From Isoetes taiwanensis (Eukaryota; Streptophyta; Lycopodiopsida; Isoetales; Isoetaceae), in assembly GCA_021234155.1 (NCBI GenBank), contig JAJEKV010000226.1:1-64000 (forward strand): a stretch of 64,000 nucleotides of DNA, written 5' to 3'. Below are positions 37,400 through 49,637 of this stretch, piece by piece. The notes beneath the pieces are model-generated. The model worked only from the letters and a program-made list of their open reading frames with translations. It did no database searches and was not told the DNA's origin. Each line of letters begins with the position of its first letter. Positions within the stretch are counted from its first letter, which is position 1. The position numbers and the translations under genes are program-made.

Positions 37400-38250
37400 G
37401 GAGGAAAATTGGAGGAAAGAAGAACTCAAGCGACTACATCCTATATTGGTAATCAATGCTAGTAGTGAAAAAACAGGTTAGAGAATTAAGATAGAAAAAA
37501 TGGACAAGAAAAGAACTCTTTATGTTGGTGATATGTTTGAGGGAAAAGAGTGAATGCATGGTAATAGATTTCTTCAAAGAATGGAAAGATGTTTTTGCAT
37601 GGGATTATAATAGGTGATTGGTGTTGATAAAACATTTGTGAATTTGAAATAAAAATTAAGGAAAGCTGGCGTCGACCCCTGTGATGCAAAACTAAGAAGG
37701 ATTAATGTGGCCTTGCTAGACTTGATTAGAGAGGAGTTACTAAAAAAATGAAGATGCAGGTGTGATCAGCGAGAATTTCAAATCGAGAATGGTTATCATG
37801 CATTGTGCTGTTGAAAAAAAGAACAAAACTATCAGAATTTGTATTGGTACAGAGATTTGAACAAGGCCCTTTGTTAAAGGCTACCCCTGCCTTTTTGGAA
37901 GAGGTTTACATCTTTGTTGCGGGGAAAGAGACATACTCTTTTTGGATGGCTAGGATTCAACCAAATTACATTAGCTAGAAGATCAACCAAAAAGCTTTTC
38001 ATCCCTCCATGGGAACTTTTTTGCTATAGAAGAGAATGCCTTTTGGTTTGATGAATCTCAAACAACTTTTCAAGAACAATGGATACTATATTCAAGGATA
38101 TGCCTCCTGCTGCTTTTAGAGTTTTCTTGATGATGATCTGTTTTGGGATCGGCCTTGAATCATTCCAGTTATCTAACTAAGATATGTGGCATGGGGGAAG
38201 GGAGGAGTGAGTTTAAACCCTAAAAATGTGTATTTCTATGCTCTAAGGGA
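37400..38250 (+). pseudogene. pol: Pol linker and RT, right unit 2
   Basis: Linker with EELKRLHPILVINASSE at 37,410-37,480 and FKEWKDVFAWDY near 37,575. The RT core follows, with YQNLYWYRDLNKA-type reading near 37,830-37,865, the FLDG..GFNQ region near 37,935 and FLDDD near 38,125. The catalytic FLDD is present with an extra base run. Confidence 0.8.
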
Positions 38251-39000
38251 GGATTGTTAGGGCATGAGATCTCCTCTAAAGGGATTCAAGTGGTGAGAGA
38301 GCAAAGTGGAAGCATTAAAAACTTGCATCACCAAACTGTTAAGGAAGTAAAAAGTTTCCTAGGTATGGTAAGTTTTTTAGAATGTATGTTCCCTCCACTT
38401 CTCTATCTTTGTGGCTCCTATGATCTCATCTCTCTCACCAAGGTAGGCAAATACGCCAAGCATGAGAGTAAGTTAATCTATGGTAGAGTGGACTCGGACT
38501 GCCAACTTGCCTTGACGGTATTATACAAAGCCATCTCATACGCTTTTAAAACCTCGATGCAACTAAACCTTTTGAAGCTTATATCGGTATAACAAAAAGT
38601 ACGTAGGGTTGGTTTTATTACCCAAGGCGAAGGGGTGGTAACTTTTTTCTAGCAAAGATTTGGTCCTATCTTGAAATGAGGTACCCAAGGCTTTCGAGAA
38701 AAGTCGTGGCGGAGTCTTATGTTTTTGATTGATAGACAAGGACATCTTATCCAAAAGCAGTCATACTTTCAGGTGTATATGAAGCAAAAATCCTTTGTCT
38801 TTGTTCTCAAAAAAAGACCTAAAGGCCAGGAATATATGGAAGATAGACATAAGATTCAAAGAATATGATATTGCTGTTAAAGTGATTAATTTGGTAATGA
38901 TCCCGGTACATATTTGACTAATATTTTGGCGGGGAAGAAGATGAAAGAAGATTTGACTCATGAGGTTCAAGATGATCACGGTGCTAATGTAAACCTTGTC
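38251..39000 (+). pseudogene. pol: RT connection domain, right unit 2
   Basis: A 112-codon open frame (38,254-38,592) reads LGHEISSKGIQVV, VKEVKSFLGMVSFL and LTKVGKYAKHESKLIYG. This is the classic end of the gypsy RT thumb (GH.IS..GI..., FLG...). The degenerate RNase H-like part and linker follow to about 39,000. Confidence 0.82.
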
Positions 39001-39029
39001 TTAATGGGGAAGCCCGAGATTTAGCGAAT

Positions 39030-40291
39030 ATAAGAAGATATTTGGAATCCGTAAAGTGCAGGGAAAGAACTCAACTCCAACCAAAAAAGAAGGTTCAAGG
39101 AAAAATGCAATAAGTTCAAGCTAATAGATAATGTGTGTTATCGGTGTATAGAAGGGTATCATTTTGAGGTGTGTGTTGATGAAGAAAAAGCCCCAAGTTA
39201 GTATTAAGCATGTCATGAAGAATTATGTGGTGGACATTTTTCTTTGCCGGATACACGGCAAAAAAAATCTTGAGGGCTGGTTATTATTGCCAACTCTCTT
39301 CAAGGACTGCTATAGAAGCAATCAAATGCTGCCATAAATGCCAAATTTTTGGTAGAAAATTCTTCAACCATTGCACTTATGCTTGCCATAACTTCTCCGG
39401 GACCCTTTTAAGTGCAGGGACTTGATTTCATAGGGACGTAGATCCACCTTCTTCTGCAGCACGATGCTATTCTTGTAGCTCTTGCGATTATTTTTACAAA
39501 TGTTTGAAGCTACTCCCCACGACAAAGCAAATGCCCCATACTATGGTTCATCCATGAAAATATCGTACCCGGTTGGTGTCCCCTTCAAACTTATATCGAT
39601 AGAGGCTGACCGGTTCGAATGATGTTATAGCATTGCTAGCAACTCTCAAAGTAAAGACATTCTAAGGTTCATCCTACTATCCCCAAAGACAATGAGTCCG
39701 AGGCCGAGAATCCCACTAACAAAGTGCTCAAAACTATCCTCAAAAAGACCTTAGTGTCTCAAAAAAGGGTTGGCATTTTGAGGTTGCATGATGCTGCATT
39801 GGGCTTCTGAGAACTACAACAAAACCCGACCAAACATACACCTTTTAGTCTAGTTTATGGGATAGAGTCTATCATTCAGTGAAGCTTGAGCTTCCATCCT
39901 TGAGAATGGCTTTGAAATTAAAATTTGGAAATAGGGGAAGCACTTGAAAGAAAGGTGTCACGGCTTATGCAATTAGAAGAAACATAGATATGAAGCTGAA
40001 AATGCTATACTTATTAAAAAGGCTAAAAATCGCAGCCTTCAAAGCAGCACACCACAAATTGCAAGGTACCTTGAAGATGGAGAGAGCTAGTCCTAAAATG
40101 GAATAAAGCAAAGAAGGCGTACTGTAAATTTGAAGAGGCTGTGGGAAGGACCTTTTGAAGTTCAAAGGACCCGGCCAAGATTCATATTGGTTGAAGTCTA
40201 TACGAGGAAGGAAGAATCTTACCAAATCCTATCAACATTCTACATCTTAAAATTATTGGCGACAACATGTTGCCTTAGTCTATTTGAATAA
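39030..40291 (+). pseudogene. pol: Integrase, right unit 2
   Basis: Zinc-binding part: a piece with FFAGYTAKKILRAGYYCQL and CCHKCQIFGRKFF at 39,225-39,425. The core and the DVIALLA region are near 39,610-39,650, the LQGTLKM tail near 40,050, and the GPFEV region near 40,150. The terminal LK..LLATTC reading gives TAA at 40,289-40,291. Confidence 0.82.
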
Positions 40292-41430
40292 ACTTTGTTG
40301 TATAGATGTTAAAATAGGCTGATGTGTTAGATAAAGTTTTTTTTTGCAAAGCATTACTCTTAAAGCGATTTATCTTAAGTTAGTTCATTTTATAGCAATT
40401 GATAAATAGAATAGGCGGAGTGTATTAGGATAAATTGTTCCTTTTAGTGCTGATTTATTTTAAGTTAGTTCATTTATAGCAATTGATAAGTGCGTCCTTG
40501 GTTCTAATGTGATTCGCGAGAAAAAAGTTTATTTCAAGGCTACAAGTACATGAGGCTCAGGTTGTTTCCCTCTAATATTATGCTTTGCCATGCGGACCAC
40601 CCTCTTGATTTCTTACACCTTTATTCCTTCTCATCCATTTCACCTTGATGAGCATGTTGTCTCCACTTCCACCACCTGACATTTTTATGCTAACCTTAAT
40701 TTATTTTGTATAGCAGTACACCCTACTGCTCTTCATTCATAAACCTTCCATTCTCGCTCAAGAGTAGTCCACCATTCATACTTCATCATTTTCTACTCTG
40801 CCACGAGGTATGCATTCATATCGGAAAAAAGTTACGCCACCATATCACCACATGGCGACTAGATGTTCAGCTGATTCTTGTCTTGTCATTACGGGTTCAC
40901 CCTCTTGTTCATTCATTATCATCTGACACACTCAAGGCTTGCTTTCATATAAACTTGCTTTCCAAACATCTTCTCCCGCGATTGCCATTCATTCCATCAT
41001 CATATAATGCACTCTTTGCCAAGAAGGAATTAATGTTTGGAAGGCTCCAGCACGCCTCTTCTTTTTAGCATGATGCTGCCACTCATGGCAGCATGGAAAA
41101 ACTCATTTATTTCCAAATACATGGTTCAATAAGAGTCAAAACGGGTTACCATCTTTTTGCTACAAAAAAAAGGACTTGAAGAACAAAAAGGACATTCACT
41201 TTGAAAACATCAAAGGAGTATTTTGGCTAAATGGAAGGTCCTAAGGCAAGTTACTAAATTTGAAGCCCTATTGAAGATTTGCAAATAAACTTGGTATGAC
41301 ATTCCATTTGAATAGATGTTTCTTAGTTCTTAATCCATTCCCCTTTCTTTTTTCCAATTTCATCTCCTCTCATTACATACTATGGTGTTGGTAACATTTT
41401 TTCTCTAGTCAATAAAACACAAGAAAGATA
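40292..41430 (+). repeat. Gypsy non-coding block, outer right copy (truncated)
   Basis: Matches the start of the other blocks: AT-rich 3' part, palindrome at 41,074-41,093, LTR start. It ends before the TATA box region as it passes into the next repeat. From 41,430 words of this block alternate with unfamiliar sequence. Confidence 0.75.
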
Positions 41431-41700
41431 TTTTTAGTTTATTTTCAACAAAGGATTTTTGAGCTTATTAGGGAGCCTCATGGAACATGTTTGTCCTTCA
41501 ACTCTTTACGACTACCTCCACGGAGTTGATTTCCATAGTCCAAGATGGGCTGAATCACTCCAATTGTCTCTGCCGCGGCCCCACTAGTTCTTTTCGTGTG
41601 TTCACCAGGAAATTGGGCAAAGGTGACGCAAACATCCAACTTCATGTCATAATTCCACTTCACCTTTCTCAATCTTTATGTCACCCATAACATACTTCAT
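41431..41700. other. Blurred junction between gypsy array and 6.4 kb cassette
   Basis: Gypsy LTR words (TTAGGGAGCCTCATG near 41,468; AATTCCACTTCACC near 41,650; CATACTTCATGCCA near 41,690) alternate with sequence not seen elsewhere in the window (41,490-41,620). No gene is supported. The join is not a clean insertion edge. Confidence 0.55.
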
Positions 41701-42258
41701 GCCATCCTTCCCTTCCGGCTCATTTTGCATATCAGTCAAGAAATGCCCTTTCGATTTCTGTCCCTTCAATGCCACGCCCTCACCATTTCCTTCGATCTTG
41801 TACCAACTGTCAACTCATTCCTATTACCTTTTCCCAAGATCCGTCCTCATCGTCCTTTTGTAAACCCCGAGGTGGAATTCCCTCCCCTTCACGGCGGTCC
41901 CACATTCCATTTTTAATATTTTTTCCTTGACAACACAAACCCTACCACCTTACCGAGCACCACACAAACAATTTTACACAAAAACTTTAACCAAGATCCT
42001 GCCCTGAGACCAAGAACAGAATGGGTTGAACACCCCCGCTGCAGGGCTGTTCCTATCACCTACAAATTCACCTAGCCAAGCCTCCACTACCTGAACTTCA
42101 AGATCTTCCTCTATTATATGAGAAGGGGAGATAGGATGAAAAGATCATCACGGGAAAAATTGGTGGTAAACCAAGCTTTTCCACAAGACCGCATCATCCC
42201 CATCTAACCATCCACATGAGATCTTCCTTCCTTCTGCAAGAATAGCAAAATATCTCAT
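41701..42258 (-). pseudogene. Orphan ORF block, copy A
   Basis: Second copy of the block at 48,090-48,707, on the same strand. The ATG equivalent to MRYFAILAEGRK is at 42,258, but a few base changes break the frame near 42,140. I do not recognise the family. See the copy B entry. Confidence 0.45.
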
Positions 42259-42331
42259 GTTCCCAGATTAGGGTTCGTGCGCCCTCCTCCCGCCAGCGCC
42301 ATCGTCGCCGCAATTCGTCGTCCAAAAGTTC

Positions 42332-43183
42332 GAGACTCCTGTTATGATTGTCAAGTGAATGAAAATCCGACTTTGGTATAATTCTCTTTTCTCAACTTTC
42401 TTTTCAAGGAAATTTATGCATATCTGCTAAATATTGTTCTAGTTTTTAATCCCATTGGATATTAGTAAGATCCTGCTTAGACTTCATAGGAATAGTCGTC
42501 CTGCATCCAAAGAAAACAGAAAAATATAAACATTAGTCAAAACTAAGTTCTAGTTATCTGATAAAAGTCAAAACCTATCTTTTCGCTACAAACTCCTTAA
42601 ACAAAAAGTCCAGTCCATCTATTGTTATCAAGATCCCAGTAAGTCTCTTTTATTTTGTCTCAAGAAAAGCAAAAACATCTAGATAAATATCTCTATCATC
42701 AAAAAACACCGATCATGGGTGGCAAATTACTCCTGTTCATCCAAAGATTCTAAATAAATCCAAAAGAGGTGTTGCACGTCATCTACAATAGCAATTTGAT
42801 TAGTCAGCTTGTCCCAGATCAAAAAGAATATTTCACAAAACATCTCGAGAATTTGCTCTCTGCCGAGGGTATTGACCGAGTTTTTGACTGGTCTGGGGCA
42901 TATAATTTTCAAGTATCTAGAATAGTCCTGACTTCAAAAAGGTCTTGCACATTTTAATACTATTTGTTGGGATCATATTCATACATTCTTCAAGATAAAA
43001 CCTCCGATTATTTGCACTTGGTATTGTAAAAGAGAGTACAAGGTTTTTCTTGAAATGGGAAAGTCTGTACTAACAGGCTTGTGGTGAGAAGTTTTGCAAA
43101 ATTTAGGTTTGAGTGGTTGCACGAAGCAACCTGGAGGTCCTAAACCATTCTAGTTGAGGGTTTTGCGGGATTACCCTCAACAT
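42332..43183 (+). repeat. Diverged gypsy LTR/leader fragment, cassette copy A
   Basis: It resembles 26,190-27,020 of the gypsy block along its whole length (AAGTGAATGAAAATCCGACT at the start, GATTACCCTCAACAT at the end), but with true base substitutions, so it is an older or different subfamily. It begins downstream of the LTR TATA box and stops just before where gag would start. The transposase-like gene follows about 50 bases later. Confidence 0.75.
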
Positions 43184-43231
43184 TGTGTCAAACATGAGCA
43201 AGCATATCTGTCTGAAAGGTCTTCAATGATA

Positions 43232-44905
43232 TGAGGAGATCCCTACATGTTAATTGCACTTGTCACTGCTGCGATTGTGCGGCATCCGGCAGACAAAACA
43301 ATGGAGTATGTCAAGCAAACAAGAAGACTTTTGATAATGTTAGTATCTTGTGGAGGTCAACAGGTTTTGTAGAAATATGTGACGGATGAATGGCATAAAC
43401 TAAAATGCATCAAAGGTGAATGTGATGAATGTGGAGTGAAGAAATTAGACATTTGTCCAAACGAGGAAGATGGAATTCAGAATGTGGACTGGCAAGTATA
43501 TGCATATGTCAATGAGCCATCCAAAAAAGGTACATCCGTAAGGCTTAGATTAGTTGATGAATGACAAAGCATCTGTTTTGTTAAAGAACATGAAAAATCA
43601 GCTTGCTAAATTTCTGAGATCATAATTTTACAAAGCCCTGGCAAGAGCAAAAGCAGTTTAAAAGATGTGTTGAGAAACTCCGGATAATAGTGTGTTGTTA
43701 TGCATTTGTTGACTTTGCAGAGAACTACACATTGAAACCAAGGGGACGAAGTGCAATCCGAGCATTGGAATCTGATCAAATTAGTATTTTGGTCCATATT
43801 TCAATGATGAAAATAGAAGGTAAGCTTAAAAAAACAGTGCATTTCTATGTTTCAGATGACAGGAAGCATGACACTCATTTTGTGCAACATGGTTTTAAAT
43901 TACATTTGGGGTGGCTTAAGAATAATGGAGGTGGACACATAAACCTTCATTATGTGTGGTGGATGGTTGTGCATCTCAATTCAAATCAGACGGGCATGGT
44001 ATGGAATCTGTAGATACCATGTTGAAAATAAAATTCGAGTGATATGGAATTTCTTTGGATCTGGCCATGGGAAAGGCACACATGATGGCGAGGCTGGTAT
44101 AGCAAAGTTGTGGCTTGAGAGTGAGCAGAGAAAACAAAATGGCATGCCAGTGACAAAAGTGGTAACTTGTCTGGGTTTAAGGGTCAAGGAATCGGATTGT
44201 GAAAGGGTGTTTTTGGGAGGTTGGAAAACAGATGTGAACAGGCAGCAAGCATTCAATTGCAAGACTTTATCCGGTACTCGCAGATACATTCTCATGTGTC
44301 AACTATAAACCCAACAGATCCAACAAAGTTGCTATTGAGACCACTCTCGTGCTTTTGTGATGCTTGTATGAACTTCAATTGGTTGAATTGTGAGAACATT
44401 AAACATTGTGGAGAATGGTCTCTAAAAAGTTTGGAGCCCATAGATCATATTGCCTCTCGTGTTGAAGCTGAAAATGATGTGGATGTTTTGTATCTGAGGA
44501 GGATGGGTGGTTTAGATGACACCGTAGTTTGTTTTGAGATGTATTTGTGTCTTTTAAAAGACCGCAGACAATGTGGAAGGTGTTTCATACTATGTTCTCA
44601 TGTGCACCAGGGGAAAAGTATGCATTGGAAGAAGATTCAATTGATGACTATAGAAATGAATACTCTGCTGGCACTAGTGTCATTGAAGGACAATATTATG
44701 AACTAATCCCGGGGCTGCCACAATAAGTATAAACTGCTTCCTACTAAGAATGTTTTGGTACTTGGGGAACCTGTGATTGGGGTTGAATCCCATTCAAGAA
44801 AGTAAAACACAAGCTGAAGGGGGCAACAAACATTTCACTTGCCGGATGAAGTCCATGAGACATTGTTATCAAAACTTCCAAGCAATTGTAGATGACATGG
44901 ACTAA
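43232..44905 (+). pseudogene. Transposase-like gene, copy A
   Basis: Copy A of the gene at 49,638-51,306. Here the reading is split into several frames (43,379-43,564, 43,690-44,013, 43,952-44,308, 44,221-44,706). Some signature segments are better than in copy B: FYVSDDRKHDTHF near 43,850 and CFCDACMNFNWLNCENIKH near 44,350. Others are worse, so a reliable protein can be read only by comparing both copies. Differences sit at CAG/CTG words. Confidence 0.65.
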
Positions 44906-45012
44906 GTCGGATCTGTAGTACTTTCGAAATATTGTAATACTTTGTTCATATAAAGATAAGAACTGAAGAACTGGACTACTTCGAATGCATTATGTACATC
45001 AATGTACATAAG

Positions 45013-45054
45013 ATGTACAACGAGATGTACATCTTATGTACATCCATTGTACAT
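45013..45054. repeat. TGTACAT hairpin, copy A
   Basis: The same inverted repeat as 51,419-51,459, with one insertion and one changed CTG, so the stem is imperfect. It lies between the convergent genes. Confidence 0.6.
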
Positions 45055-45245
45055 TCTAGAAATATTATAAAAATTTCTCAAGTGTAAGTTGATTAGAATT
45101 GAACACAAGAAAGTTGAATTGCATAAACATTAAAAATAGTTTCAGTCATGGCAAAAGATAAGAAATGGACAGGTTTTCATGTACAAATGGTTGATATATT
45201 TATATTGTGGACATAAATACAACACACCCAGAAAATGAGCATGGC

Positions 45246-46620
45246 TCATAATTCATGACCAAGCTTCAAAATGTCGGTTAGGAGCCCGATATCTTATGAC
45301 CATTGCATCATGTCTTCCAGCCCGTAGAAATTTGAAGAGATAACCTCTAAAGCGTTAGTCCATGCGGTTTCTATAGCACGTGCATTTGGCAAACCTTTCC
45401 ATCCTACATGGCCTGCATCTTCCAAGACCGCGTGCCTTCCCCAAGGGTTGTGCAACAAGTGATTTCTTTGCCAATATACATTTCATGGTTGCTCGTTTCT
45501 CATAATTTTCAATTTGCTCAACCTTTTCCCAAAGTTAGAAGAAGAAGATATATAGGCGATAATCGGTCCCCAACCCTATGTACTTGCGACTTGTGTTGGT
45601 TTGTATTACCTCTGGGTGCAGTGAGAACTCTATCTCTTAGTTTCTTAATAGTCTTTTGTGTTTTAGGTCCATTCATCTACAAAGCAAAATGAAGATCACT
45701 TAATTATGTATACACACTCATAATTGTACCAATAAGAAAGACAAGAAAAAAGCAGTACTCAAGTGCAATGAACAAAAACTTTGATACATATATTCATAAC
45801 ATTTGAATTTGTACATCGGTCAAAGCCTGTACCAACAATGGGCGGTCGAGAGGCCAATAACATGATGGCGATTTCTCCATTCCTTGCTCCATATATTGAC
45901 TAAATTTAGGCAAAGAGCACCCAAGTTGCTGCCATAGTTTGCCGAAGAAAATCTTTTCCACACCTGCTTGATATGCTATGGGCCGCATTAGTCATTGGAT
46001 GCTCTTTCACATAAACTATACCATCTTTGGCCATTTTGAATCCATTAAGCCATGGAATGAGCTCCATGACAAGTAATCGTCACCGGCTAATATCGGTGTC
46101 CAAGAGAAAAAGGACATATGTAGCTTCCTACGAGGATTCAAAGTGGATTTGTATCTTTTCGTCATCATCGTAATCAGGATGTATGTCCATAGTACTCTGG
46201 GGTACTCTTTCCATACCACGACTAATGGTTTCACAAAACAACCCCTTTTGAGGTTCAAGAGGGTGTCCGTGTGGCGAGTCCAACAACTTGCTCCGGCTAT
46301 AAACAAACTTCAGCTTTATGGAAAAAGCATCACAAATATGTTCCACAATTGGGTGAAGATTTTTAGAAGTGAGTGAAGACCAGGATGGCAACATCAAACC
46401 CTTACATTACAAATGCTAACTTGATGATGCTAACCACGGCCTGCGAGAAAAAAACACATTTCCTATATTAAATTGAAGCTCATCTTTACGGATCTGTTGG
46501 TATCTTGAGTTAATATTTTCATTCTTGTGCACACTCTTGCCCAACCATGAATTTAAGTCAAAGATAATGAGCTTTCTCCCTGAATTAGATGATGATTCAC
46601 CAAAAGAAAACACTTGAGAT
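45246..46620 (-). pseudogene. FCP1/NIF-type HAD domain exons, copy A
   Basis: Copy A of 51,649-52,991. The motif I region reads FDLNSWLGKS near 46,545, and SSLTSKNLHPIVEH is near 46,340-46,380. Frame breaks scatter the rest. The C-terminal segment ending KLGHEL is lost to frame changes near 45,300. Confidence 0.65.
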
Positions 46621-47074
46621 TCACAATTTATAATTACATTTCAGATCACACAATTGAGAAAACACATTGATAATTACACGATTGTTATTTGCACAGGTGT
46701 AAGTGAGACAAGTACCCAGGTATCCAGTTAGGGAATGTAGATCTATGCCCAAAAAAAAGCACATATATGTAAAAAATGCACATACTTATGAATCCATCTA
46801 CAGATGCACTCTAAAGATAAATGCGTGTACATCTATTTTGCAGATGTAGACTCCATTAGAGACATGTACAAGCCGATACAAGCAAAGGTCAAGCTCAAAA
46901 ATAAAAGCATCAATAAACAAGCAAATATATGCCTATGTACCTACCTCGCTTTGAGATGTACACTAAAAGTTATACATGTACAAGGAATAGCAATGCCTTT
47001 GAAAGCCATACATGTAGAACTATGCAGATTACAATAACAAATATGAATTAAGAGAAATATAAGTTTAAATTAGT

Positions 47075-48085
47075 TGAAAGCAATGCATACCTTTCACAAA
47101 GAGGGAAAAACCAAGCTGAATTCGAATGCCCTCATCCCGGATGCAACCTTTTATGCAATTACGTCTTTCATGGACGAGATAACACAAGCGAGAAGAGGCA
47201 ATAAGCATCTACGCATGGAGCTAGCGAACAACAAACCCAGTTTGCCAAAGCCTTGGCCACAACAGTACATGAACCGAATGTGATGAACTGCTCTATAGAA
47301 GTAGCTCCTACGAGGGGTAGGGCCTCGGGTGATGTTAACAATAGGTCTGCTCTCCCCATGAAATCCAAAATCATGGAATGCCTTTGCTGAACCAATTCAA
47401 TGCAATTAAGTTTTTTCCTTTGCTTGTTCAATTGAGATTTCATGCCTTTCAATTTCTTTAGTTGCTTCCGCAAACCAATTTTCTAACTTAGAAGAGTGCG
47501 CTCTTTATCATGTCTACTCATAACCAAGTCTTCCAACTTGTACTTCAACACTCGAAGATAACTTGATTTTCAGCCCGGGATTGGGACAATTTGTCAAATT
47601 CTGTTTTGTCTCATCTATTTTTGAGCAGGTCTGCGCAGATCTTGGATAAGCGTATCCTTTCTACCCTCAATCCGGTGATGACCTTCAATGCATCCCTCCT
47701 TTTTTCTTCCAGTGCTTCTACTTCATTCAATAGGTTAGTTTTCTCCTCCAACCCATGCTTAAGTAACTGCTTTATTGTGTCAACATCTGATCTAGAATAA
47801 CCCAGGGCTCTAATATTCTGCTGCAATACGATGTCCTGTTTGATAGTTGAGGATTTACCTGTTGTAGGGTCCTCTGTAACGTCTGAAATGAGGGTTTTGG
47901 CAAGATCTTTAGCGGTCCTAGCCACGTCCATCCAATCAACAAGCCGTCCCTTCAAGTGAAGAGCAAATGCTCTGGCAAAATAGGTAGAAATATAATGGTT
48001 TGTAACCTGTTTCTTGCCATAAACCAATTCATAATATTTGAAAAAATCATCTTTCCATGCGTTCTAGATTCTCCCTTCCTTGAAT
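47075..48085 (-). pseudogene. Coiled-coil exon, copy A
   Basis: Copy A of 53,482-54,475. It is open at 47,611-48,027 (HYISTYFARAFALHLKG, VDWMDVARTAKDLAK, then KTNLLNEVEALEEKRRDAL) and 47,168-47,473. It shows the N-terminal part better than copy B. Upstream of 48,085 the sequence switches to the orphan ORF block instead of the 54,522-54,692 exon, which marks the duplication joint. Confidence 0.65.
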
Positions 48086-48089
48086 CCTC

Positions 48090-48707
48090 GTCTGTTTCAA
48101 CTGATCCTTCCCTTTCCGGCTCAGCTTGCATATCAGTCCAAGAAATGCCCTTTCGATTTCTGTCCCTTCAATGTCTGCCCTCTCTGTTCCCTTCGGTACT
48201 GTACCAACTGTCAACTCATTCTTATTACCTTTTCCCAAGATCTGTCCTACTGTCCCTTTTGCAAACCCCGAGGTGGAATTCCCTCCCCCCTTCACGGCGG
48301 TCCCACATTCCATTTTTTAATATTTTTTTCCTTGACAACACAAACCCTACCACCTTACCGAGCACCACACAAACAATTTTACACAAAAACTTTAACCAAG
48401 ATCCTGCCCTGAGACCAAGAACAGAATGGGTTGAACACCCCCGCTGCAGGGCTGTTCCTATCACCTACAAATTCACCTAGCCAAGCCTCCACTACCTGAA
48501 CTTCAAGATCTTCCTCTATTATATGAGAAGGGGAGATAGGATGAAAGAGATCATCTGGGAAAAATTGGTGGTAAACCAAGCTTTTCCACAAGACCGCATC
48601 ATCCCCATCTAACCATCCACATGAGATCTTCCTTCCTTCTGCAAGAATAGCAAAATATCTCATGTTCCCAGATTAGGGTTCGTGCGCCCTCCTCCCGCCA
48701 GCGCCAT
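48090..48707 (-). CDS. Orphan ORF block, copy B
   Basis: A 94-codon ORF (48,379-48,663) opens MRYFAILAEGRKISCGWLDG. Just before it a 15-codon ORF starts at 48,707 in a good context (ATGGCGCTGGCG) and ends in TGA overlapping the ATG of the longer ORF as ATGA. Beyond 48,379 a Gly/Lys-rich frame (48,047-48,313) may be a continuation in another frame. It could be a 5' exon or the first ORF of a non-LTR element, but I recognise no domain. It lies back to back with the LTR fragment. Confidence 0.4.
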
Positions 48708-48719
48708 CGTCGCCGCAAT

Positions 48720-48720
48720 N
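48720..48720. other. Single ambiguous base (N)
   Basis: The only N in the window. Copy A has T at the equivalent place (42,315). It lies within 30 bases of the LTR fragment start in copy B, so it may mark a polishing or joining problem there. Confidence 0.9.
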
Positions 48721-48737
48721 CGTCGTCCAAAAGTTCG

Positions 48738-49589
48738 AGACTCCTGTTATGATTGTCAAGTGAATGAAAATCCGACTTTGGTATAATTCTCTTTTCTCAA
48801 CTTTCTTTTCAAGGAAATTTATGCATATCTGCTAAATATTGTTCTAGTTTTTAATCCCATTGGATATTAGTAAGATCCTGCTTAGACTTCATAGGAATAG
48901 TCGTCCTGCATCCAAAGAAAACAGAAAAATATAAACATTAGTCAAAACTAAGTTCTAGTTATCTGATAAAAGTCAAAACCTATCTTTTCGCTACAAACTC
49001 CTTAAACAAAAAGTCCAGTCCATCTATTGTTATCAAGATCCCAGTAAGTCTCTTTTATTTTGTCTCAAGAAAAGCAAAAACATCTAGATAAATATCTCTG
49101 TCATCAAAAAACACAGTCTGTCAGTGGCAAATTACTCCCTGTTCATCCAGCATTCTAAATAAATCCAAAAGAGGTGTTGCACGTCATCTACAATAGCAAT
49201 TTGATTAGTCACAGTTGTCCCAGATCAAAAAGAATATTTCACAAAACATCTGAGAATTTCTGCTCTCTGCCGAGGGTATTGACCGTTTTTATTTGGGTGG
49301 GGCATATAATTTTCAAGTATCTAGAATAGTCTGACTTCAAAAAAGGTCTTGCACATTTTTAATACTATTTGTTGGGATCATATTCATACATTCTTCAAGA
49401 TAAAACCTCCAGTTATTTGCACTTGGTATTGTAAAGAGAGTACAGGGTTTTTTCTTGAAATGGGAAAGCTGTACTAACAGGCTTGTGGTGAGAAGTTTTG
49501 CAAAATTTAGGTTCAGAGTGGTTGCCTGAAGCAACCTGGAGGTCCTAAACCATTCTAGTTGAGGGTTTTGCCATGATTACCCTCAACAT
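48738..49589 (+). repeat. Diverged gypsy LTR/leader fragment, cassette copy B
   Basis: Nearly identical to 42,332-43,183 and similar to the gypsy leader at 26,190-27,020. It lacks the LTR TATA box region and gag. Its end joins the region leading into the transposase-like gene. No coding capacity. Confidence 0.75.
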
Positions 49590-49637
49590 TGTGTCAAACA
49601 TGAGCAAGCATATCTGTACAGAAAGGTCTTCAATGAT

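Larger units (their letters stand above)
21640..41430 (+). mobile_element. Right arm: tandem Ty3/gypsy array on the plus strand
   Basis: This arm carries the same element family as the left arm in opposite orientation: a partial internal domain from 21,640, then internal domains with gag starts at 27,060 and 34,926, with non-coding blocks between them. Going outward from the centre, the first pol end lies about 2.4-2.5 kb away on both sides and the following non-coding block is about 3.1-3.3 kb on both sides. The first internal domain is about 0.7 kb short because its RT region is scrambled. The arm fades into another repeat between 41,400 and 41,700. Confidence 0.85.

Noticed and set aside
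1-41430. A caulimovirus-like viral insertion
   Set aside because: The RT-bearing elements have an integrase after RT and LTR-like blocks with TATA boxes, which fits Ty3/gypsy. No movement-protein-like segment was seen.
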